Below are positions 1-11,056 of a DNA stretch of 64,000 bases, in pieces. The notes under the pieces are model-generated. The model saw nothing but the letters and a program-made list of their open reading frames with translations. It searched no databases and was not told the origin of the DNA. The first letter of the stretch is position 1. Every line of letters starts with the position of its first letter. Origin of the DNA: Rhodamnia argentea (taxonomy: Eukaryota > Streptophyta > Magnoliopsida > Myrtales > Myrtaceae); contig NC_063156.1 of the NCBI RefSeq assembly GCF_020921035.1, positions 27,762,283-27,826,282 on the forward strand, in the 5' to 3' direction. The translations under genes were made by a program, and so were the position numbers.

Positions 1-418
1 TGAGTCGGATTGCTAGTTTGAACAGGTTTCTAATTTGGATCCAATTCCTTTTTATATAAGAAATGAGTTTTCTTTGTGAAGGGTATGTAGGAGGTTACTT
101 CTTAATGAACAACACCTTGAAGCAATCCGAGAGTGTTCAAGCTAATTAAATCTTGTGGGTAAGATATGTGAATACCATTGTGAGATTGAGATTATTTCAA
201 GAGGAATTGTGAAGGCCAAATACTGTGAGAGTTACTCGGTGTAATTGAAGCTGGAAAACACTTCAGAGTATTTGAGGTGATCATATGTGGTTGTAATCTT
301 TGTTATATCGCTTAATCTATAGTATAATGTTGTGTTGCCCTCCAACGGAATAGGTCTCACTAATTGAACCATGTAGATATTATTTTGTTTATTATTGTTC
401 GATCACTTGTTATCCACA
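1..418 (+). mobile_element. 3' part of a Copia-type LTR (partial)
   Basis: The stretch ends in CCACA and is followed six bases later by GGTATCTGAGCC (425-436). This closely resembles the initiator-Met tRNA primer-binding site of plant Copia elements (TGGTATCAGAGCC). The phrase around 360-380 (tcactaattgaaccatgtag) also has the flavour of the 3' end of Copia LTRs. The 5' end lies outside the window and no gag or pol reading frame follows, so this is a decayed fragment. The assignment rests on the primer site and its position only. Confidence 0.45.
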
Positions 419-436
419 ACAAAAGGTATCTGAGCC

Positions 437-1830
437 AAACTTGGCCGAGTTGAAGCGAGGGAGGAGATAGGCGACATATAAGGGTTTTTAGGTTAAAAAG
501 GGGTAAATGTGGAATTATGAAGATTGAGTGAGGGCACGATTGGAAATTAAAAATATGCATTAACTCGGGTCTTTTGTATGCCGAGAAAGCTAGAGCAAGT
601 AAGGAGGAGCCTTGAGTTAAAGGCCTTTAGAAGACCTTGGAAATGCTAACATTTGAGAAATGGGCTCTTCAAAAACAATTGCCAAACACTCTAGCATTCG
701 GCTAAGGGACTTTACAGGCTCAAAGAACTTTGCAAGTAGGTTCCCAAATACAGCCTCAATAGAGCATGCTGATCTAATTGGAGACATCTTTTCGAACCGA
801 GTCCTAATTTGGGATATTTATTGATTTCTAAGTTGGTGGGTTAAAACTAGGAGTTTCTAAGCTAAGAAATCATGGGGGATTGAAATTTAGGGTGCCGTGG
901 AGCTATAAATTTTGCAGAAGTCAATTTGGATCGATTTGGGCTTACGTTTTTTTTTTTTTTTTTGGCTTACAGTTTGCCCACAGCAAATTTTCAAAGTTAC
1001 GGGCAACCGCTGAACAGTAGCGAATTTTTTTGCGGTTTAAGCCACGGTTGTGGCCGGGTTTCGGATGTCTTTAGAGTCGACAAAGCTTAGGATGTTTAAG
1101 TATCTTGAAAATGGCTTTTGTTGACTTTAGAATTGTTAGAATCAGAGTTTGATGGAGAAAGTTGTGGCGTAGACTAGTCCGACGAGTAAGTTGCGCGTAG
1201 CGCATGGAAGGGAACATTTGCTACGTTGAGCCTTTCGTTGTTATGTAGAAGTCGATTGGTCGATGAATAAATGTAATTAGTCGAGTTGCTCATTAGAGTA
1301 GTTATTACTCAGTTTTTGATCCGTTCTTCCGTATATTTGATAAAAATTCGGATGTGTCGGCTCGAGTAACTCTTGTAGGTTGGTGTTGGCCTTATTAGGT
1401 AAGTGATACAATTTCTTCTTGTATTTGTATACTCATACTTAAAAAATGATAAGTACTAGATAGGTCATGAGCTGAGAAATAGCATTTTTGTTGCATGAAT
1501 ATGATCGAACAATTACTGGCTTTTTTTTTAATTAAAAAAAAAACTATTACCACCTCTATGTGATTTGTGAACCTTTATGAAAGGATTGAGAAAAGTTCAT
1601 GGCTCATGACTTGTGAATGTGGTTTGTAAAAAGTGTTATGATATGATTGAAACACGAGAGCTATATGTGTTTTGGTTTACATAATCAACTTAGTGGTATA
1701 TATATTCTAATTTATATGAAAGATTATATGAAATGGTATGTGGCCATCTTGTGACGTGATTCTGAGTTGGCTTGCGATGTGAAAAAGATGTTGCAAGTTT
1801 AAATACTCGTGTATCATCTTCCCCATATGT
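437..1830. other. Intergenic, no gene seen
   Basis: AT-rich sequence with poly-T runs near 950 and 1520 and no reading frame with a recognisable product. The first few hundred bases may be decayed internal sequence of the retroelement whose LTR precedes it. Confidence 0.5.
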
Positions 1831-2088
1831 TGGCAGTTTTAAATATGAAAGATGGTACGATAATTGCAAATCAATCGGAAGCTATTTGTATTCGTTTGAC
1901 CAGAAACATTAGTCCATGCACCATCTGGTAACAAGTTCCTTTCGAGCGGACTGTATCGGATGGCGACTCGGCACCTCCCACCTCTCCATTGTTTCTGCAG
2001 AAATACAGATTAGATGGTCATCCATATAGCCTCACAGAAAGGACACAATTCAATCACCTTTGCCGGCTTCAAATTTCCCCTTACAAAG
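1831..2088 (+). promoter_or_regulatory. Upstream region of alpha gene 1, paralogous to 20.24-20.40 kb
   Basis: The block at 1831-2000 aligns by eye with 20240-20400 and 34520-34670, which lie just behind the receptor-kinase tail relics. It then joins the promoter block shared with the other alpha genes. Where those genes have gcaggatataaatgg, this one reads gcagaaatacagattagatgg, so the TATA element is broken. A possible substitute, catatagcc, lies at about 2022-2030. The first ATG of the long open frame (2014) falls in this non-coding block. The ATG at 2089 matches the start used by the paralogues. Confidence 0.5.
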
Positions 2089-3423
2089 ATGCAAGCCTCG
2101 CCCAGGCATGGAGAATCCGTCACCTGTAGCGGACCGCACCACGACAGAGCGAAAGAAGCAGAGGAATTCCACGAGACAAAAGCCGGAGTCAAAGGCCTCG
2201 TGGACTCAGGCCTGGCCAAGGTTCCTCGGCTCTTCATCCACCCGCCCAAGAACCTGCGTGACTTGTCCTCCGGCACGGATCGAGCTGCCACCGGCCTCGA
2301 GGTCCCGATCATCAACATGATGGGCTGTCGGGATTCCCGCCGGCGAGATGTCGTTGACGAGCTTCGCAGGGCATCAGAGACGTGGGGGTTCTTCCAGATA
2401 GTCAACCATGGGGTCCCGGCTGCCGTGATGGACGGCATGCTGGAAGCTGTCACGCAGTTCCACGAGCAGCCTGAGGGAGTGAAGAGAGAGTGGTACTCAA
2501 GAGATGACGCAAAGAAATTCAGGTACTACAGCAACGGAGACTTGTTCTGGTCCCAAGCAGCAGCCTGGAGGGACACGCTGTTGTTCGATTTCTCGTGTGG
2601 AGTGCCAGACCCAGAGGAAGTCCCTCTTCTATGCAGGTCTGAATCACGATTGATATACCATTCCTTCACCTAGAAGAGAACGTTCCTGATGCTTTCTTTC
2701 TTTCACTCCTCTGCAGAGAGCCGGTTTTCGCGTACGAAGAACACATTGAAAAGTTGAAGAGATCTCTGTCTGAACTACTATCCGACGCATTGGGGCTTAC
2801 CTCAGGTTATCTTGGTGAAATTGAATGCATGGAATCCAAGAGAATTGTAGGCCATTACTACCCGATTTGCCCGGAGCCCGAGCTGACTCTGGGCACAATC
2901 AATCACTCAGATGCCACAATTCTCACTCTTCTCAACCAAAACAATCATGGAGGCCTCCAGGTCCGCCACCAAAACCAGTGGGTTGATGTGTCCCCTGTAC
3001 CTGGAGCAATCCTAGCCAAGATTGGAGACTTCATGCAGGTACCAGGATCGTTCACATTTGTCATTTGTTACACATGTTTCCGGTTTCGATTGAGGTCGAG
3101 AAATCTTAAGGTCAAGGAGTGGTTTTCCTTTATGCCTGATTTGTTGATTGCAGCTTGTTAGCAACGACAAGTTCAAGAGCGTGGAGCACCGGGTCCTCGC
3201 TAGGAGGGCTGGGCCGCTGGTCTCGGTCTCATGCTTCCTCTTCCCGGGAGGGACATGGAAGTCGAAGCCATACGGGCCTATAAAGGAGCTTCTCGATGTG
3301 AACCATCCACGCTTGTACAACCAGACCTCTTTCGCAGACTATCTTGGGTATTTCTGCTCGAGGAATGGCCTCAACGGCGAATCTTTACTTCCTCATTTTA
3401 GAGTAAGTTCTAAAAATATTTAA
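2089..3423 (+). CDS. 2-oxoglutarate/Fe(II) dioxygenase, ACC oxidase homolog type (alpha 1), 2OG-binding Arg replaced
   Basis: Three exons, 2089-2636, 2717-3038 and 3154-3423, joined at GT-AG introns of 80 and 115 bp, give 379 aa. The N-terminal DIOX_N part contains [18 protein letters not shown] sequence (here with H for D), [10 protein letters not shown] and the HPP motif typical of E8/2A6-like ACC-oxidase homologs. True ACC oxidases are shorter, about 310-320 aa. The iron ligands are present: H246 and D248 in INHSDA and H302 in VEHRV. The RxS motif that binds the 2-oxoglutarate carboxylate should read PRVS, as in the paralogues, but reads PLVS, so Arg312 is Leu. The C-terminus also differs: the usual VSESK stop is replaced by VSSKNI. 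The promoter has lost the TATA box of its sisters. The frame is intact, but the enzyme is probably impaired. Confidence 0.85.
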
Positions 3424-3957
3424 GCTTTAAATCACCTTTTATCTAATAGTTTAAACTGTAGTCTCACAAAATTTTATATAAGTGAGTTCAAGTAGAGAGT
3501 ACAAATTGTGTGAAAAGCTTAATAAAGATGTCGGATTTCACATTAATATGATTGGTTTATCTTTTCATCAAAGTTAGGACCGTCAATCATTATCGTGGCA
3601 TGATTCTATTGTTCGTGTCATGCTGTCTTACTGCTTTTCAAACAATTTATTGTGATGAAAGGTCTTTCTCGGTACAAAAAAAAAAGGTCAAAACTTATCA
3701 AGTTATGTCGGTTTTGAGTTCATCGCGTAGATTTGAGCTTCTCTTGGTATTATCTACTTAAACATAGTCCGCTTGCGATACAAACATTATTTATCATACC
3801 AACTTTGAAGATCGGTTTCGAGTATGCTCGGCACTAACTCAATTTTTTTTGGCACTAACTCAATTGACAAATGCCTAAATTAAGGGTTTCATCTGACCAA
3901 TTCAGGCCATTCCCATGTGAAATGGAATCTGGCTCGGATTAGGGCGGTGGTTCCAGA
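3424..3957. other. Spacer between alpha 1 and the solo LTR
   Basis: Non-coding. Its last 60 bases (cccatgtgaaatggaatct, then a cggattaggg block) match the promoter block found upstream of the other beta genes (about 15900 and 23220). They are the left half of the beta 1 promoter, split by the insertion that follows. Confidence 0.5.
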
Positions 3958-4374
3958 TGTGACGCCCTGGAAAATCCGACTTTTGTAAAGTGCTTGAATT
4001 CAATAAAAAGGATTAACATTGAATTCCGGTCGGTATCAAATTTCGGATCGTAAGGACATAAGTGACGAATTTTGGACGAGACCCGATCCATCGTTCGGTT
4101 TCGATTAGGTCTCGAAGTCTTAGTCGCCGCGATTTAGGATTTTTAATTCTCGCGCCTAGACTTGATCCGAACTGAGCCTAGCCGTGAAAATCCAAGTTTC
4201 ATTTTTAGTCGGGGGTGGATGAAAAATTCATTCAGTCCCTATTTATTGAATTACTCTTTTACCCCCTATCTTTATGCAAAAAAAGTCAAAATTATCAAGC
4301 TTGTGGGCCCCACCCCATCATGTTACCTTTTTCCTTTCCTCATGCACCCCTCCCATCAGCCATCACTCCTATCA

Positions 4375-4378
<4 letters not shown>

Positions 4379-4404
<26 letters not shown>
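4379..4404. repeat. (TC)n microsatellite inside the solo LTR
   Basis: A run of about 13 TC dinucleotides in a wider pyrimidine-rich tract (4360-4530). Confidence 0.9.
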
Positions 4405-4409
<5 letters not shown>

Positions 4410-4976
4410 CCCCTCCCCCACGTGCTCTTTTCCCTCTCCCTCTCCCTCTCTCTTTCTTTTCTCTCCTGCTGCGATCAGACCCCCCCTCCCCCACGTTATT
4501 TCTTCTTCTTCTTCCTCTTCTTCCCTGCTTGTTTGCGACGCCTTCCCCCCCCCTGATTGAAGCTGCTGCCACGCCACCTCCACCCACACCAGCCTTCATC
4601 CACCTGCAGCCGTGTCGTCCCCGTCGTCGTACCGCCGAGCTCGCCAATCGCCGCTAGAAAGACCCTAGCCCGAGGACCCGCGACCCTCTCCTCCCTCTCG
4701 GCTTCTCCCTCACCCGAGCTTCGACGGACCCGCGACCTCCGGCTCAGACCCGTCAACTCCTCCACCTCACCCGGCCGGATCCCGTCGCCTTGCAGCCTCG
4801 ACCACCAGATCCGAGCCCGAGCTCTAGCCGCCGCCGCCATCACCTCGCCGGTAGCCACTCGAACCCGACGCTAGCTCGCCGGTCCCGCGCGCCCGGACCA
4901 CCTTAAGCCCTCAGATCCGAGCCGCCGTACTGCCGCCGAGACTCCGTCGTCGATCCGAGCCGTTTCGCCGAAATTA

Positions 4977-5166
4977 CTGTTCGGTGAACAGTACAGTGAA
5001 CAGTGTAGTGAATAGTGCGTGTGAACAGTGTCAGTGAATAGTGCGGGGGGTGAACAGTGTTCTGTGAACAGTATCGCGTGAATAGTACCTCGCGGCCGTG
5101 AACAGTAACAGCGTGAAACAGTGCGCCGCGGCCGTGAACAGTAATTCCGGCGCGCTGAACAGTAAT
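4977..5166 (+). repeat. Interspersed GTGAACAGT nonamer array
   Basis: About a dozen copies of GTGAACAGT or close variants (gtgaatagt, ctgaacagt, gtgaaacagt) are separated by 1-12 GC-rich bases within the LTR. The spacing is irregular, so this is not a simple tandem repeat. Confidence 0.8.
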
Positions 5167-5764
5167 TTTCGACACCTGCCTCGAAGTTCGTGCCCAACCC
5201 GACATCAGCCGCCGTTGTGGTGAGTCGACCTCTAAACCCTAGTTATGGCGCTAATTGCGCTTATGGTTAGTTAATTAATTAATTATGGTGTTTAGATAGA
5301 TTTAATTACGGTCAATTTAGTTAGAAACATGAATTAGGCTAAAGGATCGTAATTAGTTAAGTTAGTCGGATTAGGTAAGTTATATGTGGTTAATTGATAA
5401 TTAGAATTGACTGATCGCGAGCGAGCGACAAGTTAGGAACGAGGGCGCAATTGACTGTCAATTGGAAATTGGAGATTATGAAAAGATTGAATGACTTCAA
5501 TTGATCGTCTCATCAATTGATTGAATTGAGTGCTTGAATCGATTGTTGAATGTTGTGGATGTTTGATTTGGAGACTGCTCGTCTCGTTTCGCGTGAAATA
5601 TCGGTCGATGAAGTTGTGCATCCATGTGACCACGTATGAGATCAAATTGCATATTTTAGCATGAAAACGGTCCGGGGCCAAGTCTTTGAGCATGCGTATA
5701 TGAGCATTCGACTAAATTTGAGAAATGAACTAATTCAATGTCGAATTACTTGGGTGGTCACATG

Positions 5765-6003
5765 AGAATTATCGTCGGCCCGGGGGTACCAGGGGACGAT
5801 TCATGAGTTGTATAATATATTCGTCCCGGGGGTACCGGGGGGATTATTATCGTCGGCCCGGGGGTACTAGGGGACGATACATGAGTTGCCTAAAATATCC
5901 GTCCCGGGGGTACCAAGGGGATTAATATCGTCGGCCCGGGGGTACCAGGGGACGATACTTAATATTCTAGATATGTCTGTCCCGGGAGTACCAGGGGGAC
6001 TAT
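5765..6003 (+). repeat. Tandem repeat with CCCGGGGGTACC core
   Basis: About three units of 80-90 bp. Each has a cgtcggcccgggggtacc block and a partner cgtcccgggggtacc block separated by AT-rich spacers. The units lie inside the solo LTR. Confidence 0.75.
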
Positions 6004-6734
6004 CGGTCCTTATTGAAGGAATAAAACGATGTCCGGTCCCGCCGTAAGAACACCAAGCGCCTAGTGTGCTGAACCTACGGGTTGAATGTGATAATAAATG
6101 GACCGCGTGTAGTGTCCTATGCATGCAAGTTGTGTGATATTTTGCCAATTAATTGATGGGTTGACTGTTATGTCAAGTTGGCATCGCATTATGTGTGGCT
6201 TCGTGGGGTAAACTTGCATGTGGTCGGGTTATCTACTCTATGATGTTGTATCTGTTTGATAGGATGCCCTGGGCGAATCAACGTCATAGCCGGGCTTAGG
6301 CGTTGACTTCGGCGAGATTTATTTCTCACCCCGTCGTGGACTAACATTTTCGGGTCTCGAGTGATGGAACCCACGGATGCTAAGATTTGGCTGCTAGATT
6401 AGTCTTTTGAAGTAGATGAAGGTTTAACCTTAGTACCTTTGTTTTGAGATCCTCGAGAGCCGCCCCGAAGTGTGGGGTTGTATGTGATTGCCGTAGCTCC
6501 GTAGGGATAAAGTTCGTCCGCTTTTGGTTAATGAGTGAAGAGGTCTTTTAAATGAACGATTGTTGAGCTGTCCTATTAGACTATCCTCGTTGTTTGTAAT
6601 TATTTGGGAGTGTAGCACGTTCCGCATGCGTTTGAAGTACGTAGGTCGATAGCCCGCTTGGAACGCTATCATCTATGACCCGTGGCGAATTAGTAGGGAT
6701 GTCGCGAGCTCGAGAGTTGGGGCGTGACACCGGA

Positions 6735-6914
6735 CCCGCCCCCAACCTCTTGTCTCCTGGGGAATCCTAGGCATTTGGTTCCCTTGACCAAATTTGTGCA
6801 ATGGCTTCTCTCTAGCTAAACATCTTCATATCATTCCCATGGTCACAGCCTCACATTGAGCAGGGCTCAAATTCATTCGATCTTAACTAAAACTTCAAAC
6901 TTTGTCACCGCAAG
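6735..6914 (+). promoter_or_regulatory. Proximal promoter/leader of beta 1, left between LTR and ATG
   Basis: About 180 bp of the beta-lineage upstream block remain, including aggcatttggttccc, the caatgg block and a catggtcacagcctcac block. All recur upstream of 16113, 23438 and 36439. Anything further upstream was moved 2.8 kb away by the solo LTR. Confidence 0.5.
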
Positions 6915-8571
6915 ATGATGCAAACCTCGCCTAGTCCAGGAGAATTCATCACTCCCTGCGACACAGTTTATGACAGAGCGAAAGAATTGCGGGAGTTCGA
7001 CGAGACCAAGGCTGGAGTCAAAGGCCTCGTGGACTCCGGCGCGGCCAAGATCCCCACGATCTTCATGCACCCGCCCGAGAACTTGCACGGTTTGTCATCC
7101 AACACGAACAAGACCTGCCTCCGGGTCCCGATCGTCGATCTGAGAGACTGTCGGGATTCTCGGCGTCGAGATATCACCGATGGTATTCGCGAAGCATCAG
7201 AGGCGTGGGGGTTCTTCCAGATAATCAATCACGGGATTCCACTTGACGTGATGGACAGCATGTTGGAGGGTGTGAAGAAGTTCCATGAGCAAGAAGTGGA
7301 AGTGAAGAAAGAGCTGTACTCTAGAGATGGTATGAAGAGAGTGAGGTACTTTAGCAATGGAGACTTGTTCCGGTCAAAAGCAGCAACCTGGAGAGATAGC
7401 GTCCTATTTGATTTCCAGGATGGTGTCCTAGACCCCGAGGCTGTTCCTCCTATTTGCAGGTATATACCTATAACTTGTGAGAGTTAATAATTGAAGTTGC
7501 TACGTGAAAAATCAGAACAACTTGGTTTTGGAGTATCCTTTAACAACCTTAGTAACAACAGTTGGGGGAGTGCCAAGGTGTTCCCCAAGTCTGAACGTGC
7601 ATTCTTCCAAAAAAGCAAAAGAACATAAACAATGCTACAAACCTGGATACCGAATACTCACACACTGTGCTTACATTTGCTCGTTTGCAGAGAGGCAGTT
7701 TTCGAGTATGAGAAGCATATGGCCAGGCTGAAGACATCTTTATCCGAACTATTCTCGGAGGCATTGGGACTTGGTTCCTCTTATCTCAGTGGCATTGAGT
7801 GTATGAAATCAGAGACACTAACATGCCATTACTACCCAGCTTGTCCTGAACCAGAATTGACTCTCGGTATAATTAATCACTCGGACTTATCGTGTCTGAC
7901 TCTTCTCCTTCAAGACCACCACGGTGGCCTCCAAGTCCTCCATGAAAACCACTGGGTTGATGTGGTTCCCGTGAAGGGAGCGATTCTAGCCAACATTGGA
8001 GACTTTATGCAGGTAAAGAAAGTTCCACCTTTTATCTGACATTATGCTCCCTGGCATACATAACATTGGAGTCGGTTTTGAATGCCCGTCATTACATCAG
8101 CCATAGAATGAGTCTAGACAATGTTTTCTGAGCAACCAATCGAATGTAGAACGAACTTTCCATGATACACTGAGCACTTGAGAAGAATCATAAGTGAAGT
8201 AACAGAGCAATGTTGCGGCATGAGAGCACACTGCATTGTATGCCTAGCTCTTTGCCTTCATCTTTTGAAGTCATAACTCCCTTTCTGGTCTAATACAATG
8301 GTTGCAGCTTGTTACCAATGACAAGTTCAAAAGCGTGGAGCACCGAGTACTGGCCTCGCGGGTTGGACCCAGGGTTTCAGTCGCATGCTTTCTCTCCCTG
8401 AGCGGGACGCAAAAAACCAAACCCTTTGGCCCAATAAAGGAGCTTCTCTCTGAAAACAATCCACCCATATACAAAGAAATCTCTCTTTTGGAATACGTCA
8501 CCCACTATATGTCCCATGGCCTGAGTGGCGATTCAGCACTTCCTCATTTCAGGATAAGCGATTCCAAATAG
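6915..8571 (+). CDS. 2-oxoglutarate/Fe(II) dioxygenase, ACC oxidase homolog type (beta 1, the only intact beta copy)
   Basis: Exons 6915-7459, 7691-8012 and 8308-8571, with GT-AG introns of 231 and 295 bp, give 376 aa. An ATG directly follows the first one; the paralogues start at the position of the second. The protein has [26 protein letters not shown], a double-stranded beta-helix core with H245-x-D247 (NHSD) and H301, and the 2OG-binding R311-x-S313 (GPRVSV), so all catalytic residues are present. The family uses Fe(II), ascorbate and 2-oxoglutarate in the cytosol to oxidise small molecules. Relatives include tomato E8 and Arabidopsis 2A6-like proteins and the glucosinolate hydroxylase GSL-OH. 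The substrate here cannot be told from sequence. It is not a true ethylene-forming ACC oxidase, given its length and N-terminal extension. Confidence 0.88.
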
Positions 8572-9483
8572 GGCAGAGTTGTGGAAAATCTTGAATGAGT
8601 TTGTGGCAGGACTTTGTACCTGTCTGTTTCGATATGTACAATAAAATCTTACTAATCTCAAACAAACCAGTGGCAAGGTTGATTCTTCTGATGCATTGTG
8701 TGATGTGACTAGATGTCGTAACAAGTGATGGAACCATAGAATGAAAAGCTATTGAAGATTTGCTCAATTGTTCTGAAAATTTATCAGAACAAATTGATTG
8801 TCAACAATTTACGCCATACTTTTTCACTAGCATTGACAAGCATGTTGGCTTCAACTTGTCTGAGTCAGAGAACAACTGGCTCGATTAGATAAATTCTAGA
8901 AATTCAAGAAGTTGATTACTCGCTAAATTTGATGACGGCATTGGAAAAATAGCGCAAATCCAGGAACCAAATACATGCTGCTTAAAACAGTAATGGACAA
9001 AAGAAATGACCATATGTTCATCTGAGGTGTTACCCTTGATTTTCTGATACAAAATGCGAAGTCGCCATTGTCCTTCTTACCACCCTCAGAATCTATTTCC
9101 ATCCCCCAAAATCCTTCTCCTGGGGTGAGACAGAGCAAAACGTGGATATATTCTCGTGTTGTGGAGAAAAATCCTGTGCAAATCGCTCTTGGACACCATT
9201 ACCTGCCCTTCATCTACAAATGTACCAATGTACCTTCGAACTGAACAAGAGCCAACTACTTATTTCCGGGCATAACTTCCAAATGCATGTATTTTAAGTT
9301 CCCGCTATTTGGCACACGAGCTGAAGGAACTGATGACCAAATGCACATATCTTGCTGAATTTACTGTCGATGCAGTGGCATATAGCAGTAACAGCAGATG
9401 GAAGCAAGATCACTGGAAGCTTAGAGCGTTAGAAACATCATCACCCACAAAAGGGCAGTAAACAAGAGATCTGCACGATAACA
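8572..9483. other. Spacer behind beta 1, paralogous to 38.58-39.56 kb
   Basis: Non-coding. Blocks around 8640-8920 and 9180-9450 match the region behind the last beta locus (38580-39560), showing that this spacer and the DNA next to the bHLH gene were once the same sequence. Confidence 0.5.
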
Positions 9484-9625
9484 TGCCCATGCCTCCACAA
9501 GCAGCTGGCCCTTCTCACGAAGATTCTCGACCATGATCGATTAGACCTTGAGATGGCGGCCCCACTACCGATGCCCAGCTTGATCCTTGTCCATTACTGG
9601 AGGATCCCAGTACGAATGGTTCAAA
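9484..9625 (-). pseudogene. Relic of LHW-like bHLH exon 9 (oldest copy)
   Basis: Read on the - strand, this stretch matches exon 9 of the bHLH gene at 40410-40550, including the DNA coding for the SSWAVEV-type segment, but with more differences than the relics at 18.9 and 32.3 kb. Exon 8 is not detectable. It sits behind a dioxygenase gene, as the real bHLH tail does. Confidence 0.6.
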
Positions 9626-9700
9626 ATATGTTCAGATTAAACTCATTTTAAAGATCTAGCAGACGTGCAATGTGACATGGACGTCTAGTTGAACTCTGAG

Positions 9701-10510
9701 GATCATGAATAGGGTGATAGCATCAAACAAATCATACAATTAAGTTCCAGGCCATCTCGGGAGAACGTGCGGGCTATAGCGAGGATAGTTATGGCAATGC
9801 TATATGCCTACAATGAGGAGAGACAAATGATAATGATGTCATCATCACAACCAGTACTTACAGTAGCACCCATTGGGTTGCACGAGGATGAACCGCCTAA
9901 AACTGTTCGGTCGATCGGGAGGACCACTCGAGCTCATCTATTTAATGATGCCGTCCCCTACCCCTTGACCTATCATACGACAGATTTCACTTCAAGATTC
10001 ACTATAGGGTTCAGCTAAGCAGATTTCAATGTATAGTTCAATTAGTTTGCCGGCCCATTTCATGAGGGATTCGCTTCTGCATTTCGTGACTATCAACAAC
10101 CCCGGACTCCGACTAGTTCTCCTAGTTCGTATGGATCCGATTTCTCTCCTTTTTTTCCATGCCCTCCTACAGTAAGATATGTACCGTACGTGCGTGGGAT
10201 ATTTTCTCAATTTGATGATGGATCCACATCATAGCCACGCTGGCCATTACAAGATATGCCTTCGTCATCTATACATCATACTCATCCGAAACCTCATTCT
10301 TGTTCTCGGTACAATACTAGACTTGTCGAACAACAAATATGACTTGATTGTGGAATAGGATGCCACGTAGGAGGACGACATCATTAGTGAATGTAATTGG
10401 GGTTGAGGATTGTTATCTATCATATCAATTTTGATTCGCTGGATTTTTTTAGCTCTTGGATTGTTATCCACGTTCTTTTAATATGGATATGTCACCTTCA
10501 TATATCTTAC
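9701..10510. other. Intergenic, nothing recognised
   Basis: No supported gene. Short open frames on both strands show no family features. The right part becomes strongly AT-rich and leads into the duplicated unit. Confidence 0.4.
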
Positions 10511-10976
10511 CAATTTTATTTTATGATTACTTTTCATTAATTATTTGCATACTAAATAAATTAATTAGACAAATACTAATTTATTAATTAATTATATATC
10601 TTAATAATTTTCCAATTAATTATTGATAATTATGTTATAAAAATAAGCTTCAAAATAAAAAAATTTATAAATAAAATATATGTTATAAATATAAAATATA
10701 TAAAAAATGTAAACACGTTATGAAATTTAAAAAAAAAAAAAAAACCGCCCGCGCGGCGCTCCTTGTTCAACACCTCATGGCCCGTGTGGCACTTGGGGTG
10801 CCGCACAGGCCACGGTTGGCACTAAGACTGCCAATCGGGGTCCAATTTCGTAAATAAAAAAAGAAGGTGACCCAATTTGGTAAAAAAAAATTTGGACCTA
10901 TTTTGGAAAAAAAAAAAACCCTCACCTAATGGTCCTCCAAGTTTCAACTACTAGCTCTCCATGTTTTTCTGCAGGA

Positions 10977-10984
10977 TATAAATG
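10977..10984 (+). promoter_or_regulatory. TATA box of alpha 2
   Basis: TATAAATG about 75 bp upstream of the ATG at 11057. The same element occurs at 26047-26053 before alpha 3 and is disrupted before alpha 1. Confidence 0.55.
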
Positions 10985-11056
10985 GTCGTGGAGCCTCTCA
11001 CCCAAATGGACACAACTCAATCACCTTAATAGGCTTCAAAGTTTCCACTTGCAAAG

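Larger units (their letters stand above)
3958..6729. mobile_element. Solo LTR, Gypsy-type (2.77 kb)
   Basis: The block begins TGTGACGCCC and ends GGGGCGTGACA, forming the TG...CA short inverted ends of a plant Gypsy LTR. It is flanked by CCAGA (3953-3957) and CCGGA (6730-6734), a five-base target duplication with one mismatch. The flanks together rebuild the promoter sequence upstream of the other beta genes, so the insertion boundaries are supported by an empty site. No internal domain or second LTR is present, as expected after LTR-LTR recombination. Inside are a CT-rich tract, a GTGAACAGT repeat region and a CCCGGGGGTACC repeat region. Open frames within it (for example 4162-4874) come from low-complexity GC/CT-rich sequence. 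Confidence 0.7.

Noticed and set aside
1000-1480. Possible additional LTR fragment before alpha 1
   Set aside because: No TG...CA ends, primer site or target duplication could be identified.
2014-2088. Upstream in-frame ATG giving a 25-residue extension of alpha 1
   Set aside because: The extension is absent from the paralogues, whose conserved start corresponds to 2089. The extra stretch aligns with their untranslated leader.
4162-4874. Several overlapping Ser/Pro/Leu-rich open frames on both strands
   Set aside because: They lie in CT-rich and GC-rich low-complexity DNA of the solo LTR, with no motif and no splice context.
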